From contig CBFGTM010000002.1 of assembly GCA_965652025.1 (NCBI GenBank), positions 62,001 to 126,000 on the forward strand: DNA of 64,000 nt, read 5' to 3'. Positions within the stretch are counted from its first letter, which is position 1. Every line of letters starts with the position of its first letter. Shown in pieces: positions 24,419 through 33,017 of this stretch. A program made the position numbers and the translations under genes. The notes under the pieces are model-generated. The model was given only the letters and a program-made list of their open reading frames with translations. It ran no database searches and had not been told where the DNA came from. The stretch comes from CAVVWJ01 sp965652025. Lineage in GTDB: Bacteria > Gemmatimonadota > Gemmatimonadetes > Gemmatimonadales > GWC2-71-9.

Positions 24419-25987
24419 TTAACCTTCGATGACTGTACGGCTCTGCTCTCGCATGAACTGGGCAACGTAGTAAGGCCCGCATCCGCCCTTCCCGGAGGAC
24501 CCTGAGCCTCGCCAGCCGCAGAACGGCTGGGCCCCGGGCCAGGCACCGGTGGTCGCTCCGGTTCGCTTGTTGGCATAACATACCCCGGCTTCGACTTCAT
24601 CGAAGAAGCGCGCCACCTCGCGCTTATCCCCCGAGAAGATGCCAGCGGTCAGCCCGTACTCCGTGCTGTTGGTCTCCGCGATCGCCTGGTCCAGTCCGGA
24701 GACCTCGCCGACGGCAACAAACGGCACGAACAGTTCCTCCTTGAACAGCGTGCTCTGGAGCGGTAAGCGCGCGATCGTCGGGGCGACGAAGAAGCCACGA
24801 TCGAAGATGCCTCCCCGGAGCCGCTCTCCTCCCATGACGATGTTGCCCTCGGCCCGGGCCTGCCGGACCGCTCGCTCGAACCGCTCCACCGCCCGCTGGT
24901 TGATGACCGGTCCGAAGAACACGTCACGCTCCGAGGGATCACCCATGCGGATGGCCCGGGTTTTCTCGATGAGCCGGTCGAGGAAAGGTGTAAGGACCGA
25001 ACGCTCGGCATAGACCCGGGAGGTCGCGCTGCACTTCTGGTTTTGCAGGCTGAAGGCCGACCGCATCACCCCTTCGGCGGCCGCATCGAGATCGGCGCTG
25101 CCGAGCACAGTGGTGGCATTCTTGCCGCCGAGCTCGAGCAGGCAGGGCTTGATCCAGCGCTGGCTCATGCCGGAATGGATCCGCATGCCCACCTGCTTGG
25201 ACCCGGTAAACACCACGCCATCGACGCCCGGGTGCTGCCACAGCGGATCGCCGATCTCCTCCCGCCGTCCGGTCAGGAGGTTGAACACCCCCCGTGGAAT
25301 GCCCGCGTCCCGGTATACCTGGTAGAGCATGAGACCGGTCCAGGGCGTGTCCTCCGCCGGCTTGTACACCACGGCGTTCCCTGCCACCAGCGCCGCCGAG
25401 GACATTCCCGCCGAGAGTGCGAGCGGAAAGTTGAACGGCGCGATACAGGCAAACACTCCGTAAGGACGAAGCACGTCCGTATTCCGTTCTACCGGGGTTA
25501 TCTGCGCCATCTGGCGAACGAAGCCATCAGCGTCCACCATCTGCTGGCAGTAGTAGTCGATCAGGTCGGCGGACTCCTCGGCGTCACCCATAGCCTCCAG
25601 CCGGCTCTTGCCGACTTCGAGGCTCATCAGGGCGGCCAGGTCGTACTTGCGCTCGCGAATGATGGCCGCGGCCCGTCGAAGGATCGCCACTCGCTCCGGC
25701 CAAGGGCGGGCGCCCCAGCCAGGCTGAGCGCTGCGCGCGGCTTTGACTGCCGCATCCACGTGGTCTGCGGTTGCCGCATGGAACCGGCCGAGGACCACCG
25801 CGGTGTCGATGGGAGACCGGTCCACCAGCGGATCCTCGCTGGTTTTGATCGCCTGGTCATCGATGTAGAAGGGATGGAGCTGGCCCGCCTGCTGCCGGAT
25901 CCGGGCCAGCGCGGCATCGAATCGGCCATGGAACTCGTCGAGGTCGCCACTGGTCGAGGTGTAGGTGATCTTGGTGGCCGTCGTCAT
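24419..25987 (-). CDS. L-glutamate gamma-semialdehyde (P5C) dehydrogenase-type aldehyde dehydrogenase
   Basis: 522 aa. Catalytic C319 (QNQKCSAT) and general base E285 (LLELGGKN) with N185 (APFNFPLA) are in place, as are the NAD fold GSKQVG and the C-terminal PFGG-like region (ANKRTGATTGAWPGAQPFCGWRGSGSS) broken into ANKRTGATTGAWPG and QPFCGWRGSGSS. These resemble the PruA/RocA P5C dehydrogenases, which oxidise glutamate semialdehyde to glutamate, so it may complete ornithine or proline degradation. It sits between two aminotransferases that could produce its aldehyde substrate. Substrate assignment is inference; related semialdehydes are possible. Confidence 0.85.
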   Translation of the reverse strand: MTTATKITYTSTSGDLDEFHGRFDAALARIRQQAGQLHPFYIDDQAIKTSEDPLVDRSPIDTAVVLGRFHAATADHVDAAVKAARSAQPGWGARPWPERVAILRRAAAIIRERKYDLAALMSLEVGKSRLEAMGDAEESADLIDYYCQQMVDADGFVRQMAQITPVERNTDVLRPYGVFACIAPFNFPLALSAGMSSAALVAGNAVVYKPAEDTPWTGLMLYQVYRDAGIPRGVFNLLTGRREEIGDPLWQHPGVDGVVFTGSKQVGMRIHSGMSQRWIKPCLLELGGKNATTVLGSADLDAAAEGVMRSAFSLQNQKCSATSRVYAERSVLTPFLDRLIEKTRAIRMGDPSERDVFFGPVINQRAVERFERAVRQARAEGNIVMGGERLRGGIFDRGFFVAPTIARLPLQSTLFKEELFVPFVAVGEVSGLDQAIAETNSTEYGLTAGIFSGDKREVARFFDEVEAGVCYANKRTGATTGAWPGAQPFCGWRGSGSSGKGGCGPYYVAQFMREQSRTVIEG

Positions 25988-27339
25988 CGGCGCGCGCTCA
26001 CCTGCTGCAGGGTTCGTTCTGCAGCCAGCTCCAGCAGGTCGACCATTTCACCGATCTGTTCCTCGGTAATGATGTAAGGAGGGGCGATCATGGCGAGGTC
26101 GCCGGTCCCGTCCTCCAGCTGGTTCGAGTTGGGCCAGACCACCAGTCCCAGATCCAAAGCAGTGGCGGCAAAGGTTTCGGCGAATCGGACTGCCGGGGAA
26201 AAAGGCTGCCGGGTGGTTTGGTCCGCCACGAACTCGATGCCGGCCAGCAGCCCTCGTCCTCGCACGTCACCCACCGCGGGACAGGAGCGCAGTCCCTGCA
26301 GCCGATCATGAAGCACCTGCCCCATGGCCGCGCAGCGCTCGATCAGCCGGTGGCGCCGAAGATACTTGACCGTGGCCACACCGGCGGCGCACAGCGTGGG
26401 GTGGTGGGAGAATGTCTGCGCGTGGAGCACCGAGCCCGAGCCGGATGCCAGCACATCCACTATCCGACGCGGGGCCACCACCACAGAGAGCGGCACGTAG
26501 CCTCCCGCGATGCCCTTTCCCAGGATTTGGAGGTCGGGGACCGCTCCATACGGTTCCAGCGCCGACCAGGTGCCGGTCCGGCCGGCTCCGGTAAGCACCT
26601 CGTCCGCAATCAGCAGTACCTGATAGCGATCGCAGATCGCCCTGACCCGGCGCCAGTAGTCGGGAGCCGGGACCGAAGCCCCGGTAGACGAGCCACCCAC
26701 CGGCTCACCGATCAGCGCCGCGATCGTCTCCGGGCCTTCGCTCTGAATGATTTTCTCGATGGCCTCCCCCGTGCACCCGGGGCAGCGGGGTTCCTTTCCC
26801 CGGCAACTGCAGCGGTAAGGATAGGGGGCGGGAACTCGGACCACGGGAGCCAGCCAATCGCGGAACACGGCCCGGTACGGCTCCCGGGACGAGGCGGACA
26901 TCGCCAGCAGGGTATTCCCGTGATACGAGGGCATGAAGGCGAGAACCTTGCGCTTCTCGGGCCGTCCGGCTTCGAGCCAGTACTGCCGAGCCAGCTTGAG
27001 GCCGGCCTCCACCGCTTCCGAACCACTGCTCAGCGGAAACACCAGTTCCAGGTCTCCGGGCGAGAGCCGAGCGACCTCGGCGGCCAGCTCCTCGACCGCA
27101 TTATGGGTAAATGCGGTCCCGCTTACGTACCCCAGCGTGGCGGCCTGACAGGCCAGGGCGTCCGCAATCTCGCTCACCCCATGACCAATATTGACGACAT
27201 AGGCCCCCCCGCTGCCATCCAGGTATCGACGGCCTTGGTCGTCATAGAGATAGCAGCCCTCGCCCCGGACGATGCGGGGATAGGTGCGCGTCAACTTGCG
27301 ATAGAAGACGTGCGATGCGGGGTAGTGGTCGGCGCCCAT
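25984..27339 (-). CDS. Second class III PLP aminotransferase, operon leader gene
   Basis: 451 aa from ATG 27339 (MGADHYPASHVFYRK); the longer upstream frame is not supported, although there is no strong ribosome-binding site here. PLP lysine K275 (LQILGKGIAGGYVPL), IADEVLTGAGRTG and SSGSEAVEAGLKLAR mark the class. A cysteine cluster, C177, C179, C186, C189, occurs at the same place as in the neighbouring aminotransferase, but the spacing differs. It is the first gene of the minus-strand operon ending in the PafA-like phosphatase. The amino donor or acceptor is unknown; adenosylmethionine-8-amino-7-oxononanoate and beta-alanine-type enzymes are remote alternatives. Confidence 0.86.
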   Translation of the reverse strand: MGADHYPASHVFYRKLTRTYPRIVRGEGCYLYDDQGRRYLDGSGGAYVVNIGHGVSEIADALACQAATLGYVSGTAFTHNAVEELAAEVARLSPGDLELVFPLSSGSEAVEAGLKLARQYWLEAGRPEKRKVLAFMPSYHGNTLLAMSASSREPYRAVFRDWLAPVVRVPAPYPYRCSCRGKEPRCPGCTGEAIEKIIQSEGPETIAALIGEPVGGSSTGASVPAPDYWRRVRAICDRYQVLLIADEVLTGAGRTGTWSALEPYGAVPDLQILGKGIAGGYVPLSVVVAPRRIVDVLASGSGSVLHAQTFSHHPTLCAAGVATVKYLRRHRLIERCAAMGQVLHDRLQGLRSCPAVGDVRGRGLLAGIEFVADQTTRQPFSPAVRFAETFAATALDLGLVVWPNSNQLEDGTGDLAMIAPPYIITEEQIGEMVDLLELAAERTLQQVSARR

Positions 27340-27497
27340 GGGTGGATCGCGGAATGTGCTGGCGGGCTTAACGCGGCGCCAGGGGGAGCGGAAGCTGAAA
27401 CCAAGGATTCTCGGGTCCGATGGCCCACATTCTGCATAATGGAAAGGCACCGAACGGCCGCTGGTTGACGCGGCAACCCTTTCCGTTGGTCGGGACC

Positions 27498-27956
27498 ATG
27501 CCATCTCCCCTCGTAGTCGATGCGTTACGCGAGCAGCTGGTTCGAGTGCTCGACTGGTATCGGCAGGAACGGCCGGCATTCGCCTGGGGCGTGGTGCTGC
27601 ACCGGCGTAATGAGCGAGGCAAATTGCGGTTCGGGGCGGTGACGCCGGCCGGCGAGAGTCTGCTCTTGACCCAGCCGCTGCTGAGCTCGTTATCCCAGGG
27701 ACCATGCTGGCTGGATGGCGCCGTCCGGGTGCGGCTGACCTGCCGGCAGATTACCCCCAGTCATCCCTGGCTGGATGCCATCCAACGACCGGACCGGCCT
27801 CCCTTGGTAGAGGCGCTAGCGGTCGGCTTCGATCCCGATGCATCCGCCGCCGAATGCGAGGCCTTTCAGGCGATGGCCGGCACCCTTACTCCGGCAACAC
27901 TCCCCTCCGAACTATTCCTTCTCCTCAAAAAGCGATGCTGTGGTTGGCCGTTGTAG
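27498..27956 (+). CDS. Hypothetical protein of 152 aa
   Basis: A plausible plus-strand gene of 152 codons from ATG 27498 (MPSPLVVDALREQLVRVLDW); an earlier ATG at 27420 is possible. I recognise no family. It contains WYRQERPAFAWGVVLHRRNERGKLRFG, an RLTCRQITPSHPWLDAIQ stretch, and a C-terminus KKRCCGWPL. No signal peptide or TM helix. The codon pattern is GC-rich as in neighbours, which supports coding, but the frame is short and has no visible homologue. Its stop is followed directly by the R4 heptad hairpin, converging on glnN. Confidence 0.5.
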   Translation: MPSPLVVDALREQLVRVLDWYRQERPAFAWGVVLHRRNERGKLRFGAVTPAGESLLLTQPLLSSLSQGPCWLDGAVRVRLTCRQITPSHPWLDAIQRPDRPPLVEALAVGFDPDASAAECEAFQAMAGTLTPATLPSELFLLLKKRCCGWPL

Positions 27957-28037
27957 GTAGTCACTAGTCACTAGTCACTAGTCACTAGTCACTAGCAGCT
28001 AAGGACTGGCGACTAACGACTAGCGACTAGCGACTAC
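27957..28037 (-). repeat. Heptad hairpin R4 between the 152-aa gene and glnN
   Basis: Two 27-nt arms, 27957-27983 and 28011-28037, each made of 7-bp units (AGTCACT and AGCGACT types), with a 27-nt loop. On the minus-strand RNA all 27 positions pair, 23 Watson-Crick and 4 G-U. On the plus strand the same four positions are A-C mismatches, so the structure favours the glnN transcript. The glnN stop codon is inside the right arm. No U-tract follows, so it is not a canonical terminator. Confidence 0.85.
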
Positions 28038-30190
28038 TTCAAAAACAACAAATCCCGATAGGTCGGCAGCGGCCACAAATCTGCGGCTACCAGGGCTTCC
28101 AGCTGATCTACGACCTCCCGCAGCTGGGCCATGGTAGGCTTGAGCTCCCGGCTGATCTGGCCGGCGTGACGCAGCGGATCGCTGTCGTGGTGAGCCGCAG
28201 CTCGTTCAACCGCAGTCGTGGCGGTCTGTAGCCGGGTGACCAGCTGCACAAAGCTCCGCAGCGCCTCGGTCGTATCCCCGCAGTCGACGCCGGCTGCCTT
28301 GGTTGCGGCCACTGCGTCCGCCGTTCGCCGCTGGTGCTCCAGAGCGGCCGGCAGGATCTGGTTGCGGGCCATCGACACCATGGTCTCCGCTTCGATCCCC
28401 AGCTGCTTCACGTACTTCTCGACCGCGATGTGGGTGCGGGAATCGAGCTCGGCTTGACTCAGCACCCTGTACTTCCGGAACAATTCCGCGTTCTTCTTGT
28501 CCCGCAGTACTCCGAAGGCCGTTACTGAATCCTTCAGGTTAGGGAGCCCGCGGCGCCCTGCCTCCGCATGCCACTCCTCCGAGTAGTTGTCACCATCGAA
28601 AATCGCCCGCTTATGCCGATGGATCAGCGGCTTGAGCACGCTGACCACTGCCAGCTGAAGCTTGGCTTCGGTAGCCTTGCTGCCGACCGACTTCTCCAGC
28701 TCGGTCGCCACGTAATCCAGCGACTCCGCCACGATGGTGTTCAGGACGGTGTTGGGCCAGGCGATGCTGGCGCTGGAGCCGACCGCGCGGAACTCGAACT
28801 TGTTCCCGGTAAAGGCAAACGGCGAGGTGCGGTTGCGGTCCCCTGAGTGGCGCGGCAGCATCGGCAGGGTCTTGGCCCCGAGGTCGAGGACCCCACCCTT
28901 GATAGTGCGCTTCGGCAGACCGGCCTCGACTTGCTCCAGGATGTCGCCCAGCATCTTCCCCAGAAAGATCGAGATGATCGCCGGCGGGGCTTCGTTGGCT
29001 CCCAGCCGATGGTCGTTTGCGGCGGATGCGATCGAGGCCCGCAGCAGGTCGGCATGCAGGTCCACCGCCCGGATGGTGGCGCAGAGGAACACCAGGAACT
29101 GCATGTTGGTGTGAGTCTCGTCCTGGGGATCGAGCAGGTTGACCCCGGTATCGGTGGACATTGACCAGTTGTTGTGCTTGCCGGAGCCGTTCACGCCGGC
29201 AAACGGCTTCTCGTGGAGTAGGGCCTGGAGGCCATAGCGGGGTGCCACCCGCTTCAATGTCTCCATGATCAACATCTGATGATCGCTGGCGATGTGGCTG
29301 GGCTCGAACAGCGGCGCAATCTCGTACTGGCCCGGAGCCACTTCGTTGTGCCGAGTCTTTACCGGAACACCGAGGCGGTACAGCTCCCGCTCGGACTCGG
29401 CCATGAACGCGAGCACCCGGGGCGGTATAGTGCCGAAGTAGTGATCCTCGAGCTGCTGGCCCTTGGGCGGCTTGGCGCCGAACAGGGTGCGCTCGCAGGT
29501 GAGCAGGTCCGGGCGCTTGAAGTACAGCTCACGGTCGACCAGGAAGTACTCCTGCTCCGGACCGACAGTGGTCACGATTCGAGATACGCCGGCATCGGTG
29601 CCGAACAGCTTCAGGATGCGGAGCGCTTGCTTCGACAGTGCCTCGACCGAACGCAGCAGCGGAATCTTGGTATCCAGGGCCTCGCCGGTCCACGACACGA
29701 AGGCAGTCGGGATGCAGAGGGTGACGTTGTTGTCGCCCCGCATCAGGAAGGCGGGACTGGTCGCATCCCACGCGGTGTAGCCGCGCGCCTCGAAGGTGGC
29801 GCGAAGTCCTCCCGAGGGGAAACTCGAGGCATCCGGCTCACCCTGCACCAGCTCCGAGCCGGAGAAGTTGAACACCACCCCTCCCGACCCGTCCGGCGCC
29901 GCCAGCGAGTCGTGCTTCTCCGCGGTCAAGCCGGTGAGCGGCTGGAACCAATGGGTGTAGTGGGTTGCGCCGTTCTCGATCGCCCAATCCTTCATCGATG
30001 CCGCTACCACGTCGGCGACGGCAGGATCGAGCGGCTCCCCCCGGTCGATGGTCCGGAGCAGGCTCCGGTACACCTCTTTGGGCAGTCGCTGCCGCATCAT
30101 GCTGCGGGAGAAGATGTCGCTGCCGAATATGCTATCGATCCGCTCAGTGGCGGACTTGCTGCCGTTCAGGGAGCGTACGGTCGTGGTCAC
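28034..30190 (-). CDS. glnN: Type III glutamine synthetase
   Basis: 718 aa from GTG 30190 (MTTTVRSLNGSKSATER); longer frame rejected. The length and order match GSIII (about 700-730 aa): N-terminal FSRSMMRQRLPKEVYRSL, then GDNNVTLCIPTAF, GPEQEYFLVDRELY, TRHNEVAPGQYEIAPLF, NGSGKHNNWSM and SGDRNRTSPFAFTGNKFEFRAVGSS, which supply glutamate, ammonia and ATP-binding residues. It produces glutamine from glutamate and ammonia, and is the main nitrogen-assimilation enzyme in the window. It is followed by the R4 hairpin and preceded by cysK (40 bp). Confidence 0.97.
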   Translation of the reverse strand: MTTTVRSLNGSKSATERIDSIFGSDIFSRSMMRQRLPKEVYRSLLRTIDRGEPLDPAVADVVAASMKDWAIENGATHYTHWFQPLTGLTAEKHDSLAAPDGSGGVVFNFSGSELVQGEPDASSFPSGGLRATFEARGYTAWDATSPAFLMRGDNNVTLCIPTAFVSWTGEALDTKIPLLRSVEALSKQALRILKLFGTDAGVSRIVTTVGPEQEYFLVDRELYFKRPDLLTCERTLFGAKPPKGQQLEDHYFGTIPPRVLAFMAESERELYRLGVPVKTRHNEVAPGQYEIAPLFEPSHIASDHQMLIMETLKRVAPRYGLQALLHEKPFAGVNGSGKHNNWSMSTDTGVNLLDPQDETHTNMQFLVFLCATIRAVDLHADLLRASIASAANDHRLGANEAPPAIISIFLGKMLGDILEQVEAGLPKRTIKGGVLDLGAKTLPMLPRHSGDRNRTSPFAFTGNKFEFRAVGSSASIAWPNTVLNTIVAESLDYVATELEKSVGSKATEAKLQLAVVSVLKPLIHRHKRAIFDGDNYSEEWHAEAGRRGLPNLKDSVTAFGVLRDKKNAELFRKYRVLSQAELDSRTHIAVEKYVKQLGIEAETMVSMARNQILPAALEHQRRTADAVAATKAAGVDCGDTTEALRSFVQLVTRLQTATTAVERAAAHHDSDPLRHAGQISRELKPTMAQLREVVDQLEALVAADLWPLPTYRDLLFLK

Positions 30191-30230
30191 GGGTGTTCGT
30201 CCCTCGAGCGTTGGAGGATGAGGAGGTTTG

Positions 30231-31223
30231 CTACGCCATGGCCGGAGCGGCCAGGGCTTCCTCGAAGTCGGAGATATCGGGATCCGGCAGCTCGGTGTAG
30301 ACCGGGTTGGAGAGATAGCGCTCTCCGAAGTCACAGATTATCGAAACGATCAGCTTGCCGGCATTCTCCGGACGCTTGGCCACTTGGAGCGCCGCCCAGG
30401 TGATCGAGCCGCTGGAGATTCCGGCGAAGATCGCTTCTTCCCGGGCCAGACGACGGGCCATCGCAATCGCGTCTTCATTAGTCACCCGGATCACCTCATC
30501 ATAGATCTTGGTATCGAGGATACTGGGCACAAAGCCCGCTCCGATGCCCTGCTGGCGGTGAGGTGACGGCTGACCGCCCGAGAGCACCGGGCTCTCCGCC
30601 GGCTCCACCGCGGCAATACGAATGCCGGGCTTCTTTTCTTTCAGGAAGCGGCCCGCGCCGGTAATCGTCCCGCCGGTGCCTACTCCGGACACGAAGATGT
30701 CCACCTTGCCGCCAGTGTCAGCCCAAATCTCCGGGCCCGTGGTGCGGTAGTGGATGGCTGGATTGGCCGGATTGTCGAACTGGCGCGGCATCCAGGCCCG
30801 GTCTCCCAACCGGGTCAAGATCTCCTCTGCTCGCGCGATCGCCGCCTTCATCCCCTTGGCACCCTCGGTGAGAACCACCTTGGCGCCGAGCGCTCGAAGC
30901 ATGTTCCTGCGCTCGAGGGTCATGGTATCGGGCATGGTGAAGATGCACCGGTAGCCCTTTACCGCGGCGACGTAAGCCAGTCCGATCCCGGTATTGCCGC
31001 TGGTCGGCTCCACGATGAGCATACCCGGCCGCAGCTGGCCTTTCTCGATCGCATCGTTGATCATCGCGGCCCCGATCCGGTCCTTGACCGAATCGAAAGG
31101 GTTGTAGCCCTCGTGCTTGACTGCAATGGTGGCCGGAAGTCCTCGGGAAATGCGGTTCAGCCGAATAAGCGGGGTATTCCCGACCGTTTCGGTGACGTCG
31201 GAGTAGATCTTTCCGTGCGGCAT
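30231..31223 (-). CDS. cysK: Cysteine synthase A (O-acetylserine sulfhydrylase)
   Basis: 330 aa PLP fold-type II enzyme. K47 binds PLP (NPFDSVKDR; usual NPxxSVKDR), TSGNTGIGLA (74-83) is the substrate loop, and GTGGTITG is the PLP phosphate loop. The C-terminal TGISSGSI-like loop is FAGISSGSITWAAL. It makes cysteine from O-acetylserine and sulfide. The N-terminus lacks the CBS domain of cystathionine beta-synthase, so CysK is favoured over CBS. Downstream of the riboswitch-free gap, it is followed by glnN in the same direction. Confidence 0.92.
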   Translation of the reverse strand: MPHGKIYSDVTETVGNTPLIRLNRISRGLPATIAVKHEGYNPFDSVKDRIGAAMINDAIEKGQLRPGMLIVEPTSGNTGIGLAYVAAVKGYRCIFTMPDTMTLERRNMLRALGAKVVLTEGAKGMKAAIARAEEILTRLGDRAWMPRQFDNPANPAIHYRTTGPEIWADTGGKVDIFVSGVGTGGTITGAGRFLKEKKPGIRIAAVEPAESPVLSGGQPSPHRQQGIGAGFVPSILDTKIYDEVIRVTNEDAIAMARRLAREEAIFAGISSGSITWAALQVAKRPENAGKLIVSIICDFGERYLSNPVYTELPDPDISDFEEALAAPAMA

Positions 31224-31324
31224 CGGAGCCTGCCTGATTGGGGGTGGGGCTGAGAGCGCTTGGCAAGAATAATCGATCTTGTCGGGTGGGAGCTAGGAGG
31301 GCAGCCAAGACTCGAGGGTTGGGA

Positions 31325-32314
31325 TTACGAGCTTTGGGCGACGGCAGCGCAGGCATCGGCCAGCTTGGCCAGCTCGGCCGCTCCCCACTCACCTCGATCG
31401 GTCAGGTGGGCCAGCAAGTCTTGAGGCAGTGCGGATGGGCCCAGGCGGGCGCCACTGATCGCGCCGGTAATGGCCGCCATGGTATCGGTGTCACCGCCTA
31501 CCGCAATCGCGGTGCAGATGGACTCCCAATAGTCATCGGGGGAGCGGAGAAACGCGTACAGACTCCAGATCACGCTGGGGATGACGTACGCCGAGATACC
31601 CCGCCAGACAGGATGCGCCGGATCGAGGCCTCGGCGGTGCACCAAGTCCGCCGCCTGCTCGGGGCGATATGACGCCCATTCCTGAAGTCCCAGGATCGTC
31701 CCGGCCATGTTCGTATCGTCAGGCTCGACCGCACGGGCGACTTCGGCCAGAAAGCGCGCGGGCTCTACCAGACCGGACGCGGCGGCCAGCGAGACGGCTC
31801 GCGCAACCGCTACCGCGCCCGCAGCGCAGCGGGAATCCAGGTGGGTGATCCGGCTCTGCTCCCGGGCCGCCCTACCCATGGTTTCCGGATCGGAGAACAG
31901 CAGCCCCAGCTGGCCGGCCCGCATGGCGCTGCCGTTGCCGGCGTAGGGCGCTGGAGTGCCGGCCTCGAACCAGGGAACTCCACTCAGAAGGCGAACCGCG
32001 GCCGAGCGGGTCCCCCGCCCTGCGCCGACGTCACGCTGGTCCCGGAACAGCTCGGCGATCCGTCCGGCAAACGCCGCCGGATCCCACCCTCCGGATTCCC
32101 GGTAGCTCCGCAGCAGCTCGCGGGAGAGCTGGGTGTCGTCGCTGTATTGGCCGAAGGAAAAGTCGGGATGAGCCCGCTCGGCGGCCCGTCCGGTGCGAAG
32201 CCACTGTTCCACGTAGGTGCGGGAAACCTCGGGCGGCTCGGCTTCGACCACGAACCCGAGCGCGTCGCCCAGCGCCTGGCCCAGCAGCGAGCCGCGAAGT
32301 TGCTCCTGGTTCAC
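31325..32314 (-). CDS. ADP-ribosylglycohydrolase family protein
   Basis: 329 aa from GTG 32314, which overlaps the PH-domain gene stop by 4 bp. DraG/ARH fold: N-terminal GSLLGQALGDALGF, metal-site SDDTQ (58-62) and the C-terminal GGDTDTMAAITGAI loop that holds the second set of metal ligands. Such enzymes remove ADP-ribose from proteins or nucleic acids using two Mg ions. There is no obvious ADP-ribosyltransferase gene nearby, so the target is unknown; a DraG role in nitrogenase control is unlikely without nif genes. Confidence 0.9.
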   Translation of the reverse strand: MNQEQLRGSLLGQALGDALGFVVEAEPPEVSRTYVEQWLRTGRAAERAHPDFSFGQYSDDTQLSRELLRSYRESGGWDPAAFAGRIAELFRDQRDVGAGRGTRSAAVRLLSGVPWFEAGTPAPYAGNGSAMRAGQLGLLFSDPETMGRAAREQSRITHLDSRCAAGAVAVARAVSLAAASGLVEPARFLAEVARAVEPDDTNMAGTILGLQEWASYRPEQAADLVHRRGLDPAHPVWRGISAYVIPSVIWSLYAFLRSPDDYWESICTAIAVGGDTDTMAAITGAISGARLGPSALPQDLLAHLTDRGEWGAAELAKLADACAAVAQSS

Positions 32315-32925
32315 TCCGTGAGCGGGACAACATCGCGTCCGCAGTGTTTGCAGACGCGGGCCCGCGCCAGGATCCGCTCGGCGCAGTAGGGACACTCCCG
32401 CTCTACCCGGCCGGCTACAGACTCGCTAGTCGTTCCGTCGCTCGAGCGAGGACCCCGCCGCTCCTCCAGCGCAACCACCTGGCCCTGGACCTGCCGGCGG
32501 AACTCGAGGGGTTGGGCAATTCGAGGAAAGGAATCCTCAGTCCCCCCGCTCCCGGTAATGATGACGCTGCCGAAGTCGAGTATTCGGCCGAGAATACCCT
32601 GGTCGACCGACACCGCTTCGACCTTGCTGAGCAGGGTTTCGTCCGACTCGCGCTGGATGAAACCGGTCTTGCTCAGGACCCGCTTGTTGGTGACAGCGAA
32701 CTCCGAGCTGTTGTAGTTGATGGCAGGAGGAATGGCCAGGAGCAGGCCAATGCCGGCGAGCGCGGCTCCGAGGTACCAGTACTGCGGATCGTACATGCGG
32801 AGGACGATGGCCAGCGCAATACCCAGCAGGACGACGATGATGGCGGTTGTAAAGATGGTCCAGTGGAGACGAGCCCGGTACACAATGTGCTCGCCATCGA
32901 GGAGATGCTCGTCGAGATAGGTCAT
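32311..32925 (-). CDS. Membrane PH-domain protein with C-terminal zinc ribbon
   Basis: 204 aa. Two TM helices (FTTAIIVVLLGIALAIVL and LGAALAGIGLLLAIPPAI) are followed by a bacterial PH (bPH2/YdbS-like) domain with the sequence FAVTNKRVLSKTGFIQRES and DFGSVIITGSGG. A four-cysteine zinc ribbon (C178, C181, C192, C195; CPYCAERILARARVCKHCG) ends the protein. The function is unknown. Its stop overlaps the ADP-ribosylglycohydrolase start by 4 bp, so the two are probably translated together, though they need not act together. Confidence 0.85.
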   Translation of the reverse strand: MTYLDEHLLDGEHIVYRARLHWTIFTTAIIVVLLGIALAIVLRMYDPQYWYLGAALAGIGLLLAIPPAINYNSSEFAVTNKRVLSKTGFIQRESDETLLSKVEAVSVDQGILGRILDFGSVIITGSGGTEDSFPRIAQPLEFRRQVQGQVVALEERRGPRSSDGTTSESVAGRVERECPYCAERILARARVCKHCGRDVVPLTE

Positions 32926-32965
32926 GGGAAAAAAATAGACCGGTCATCAACGATGGGGGACTGCC

Positions 32966-32992
32966 AAGAAAGAAGGGGCGCTTTGGCGCCCC
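32966..32992 (-). terminator. Rho-independent terminator of the lipoprotein gene
   Basis: On the minus strand a GGGGCGC stem with a 4-nt loop (arms 32975-32981 and 32986-32992) is followed by TTCTTTCTT. It begins about 25 nt after the stop at 33018. Confidence 0.8.
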
Positions 32993-33017
32993 CTCGATCG
33001 TGGTACATAAGGCCAAC

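Noticed and set aside
27957..28037. Tandem repeats considered as a CRISPR array
   Set aside because: Units are 7 bp with no spacers, no cas genes, and form two complementary arms.
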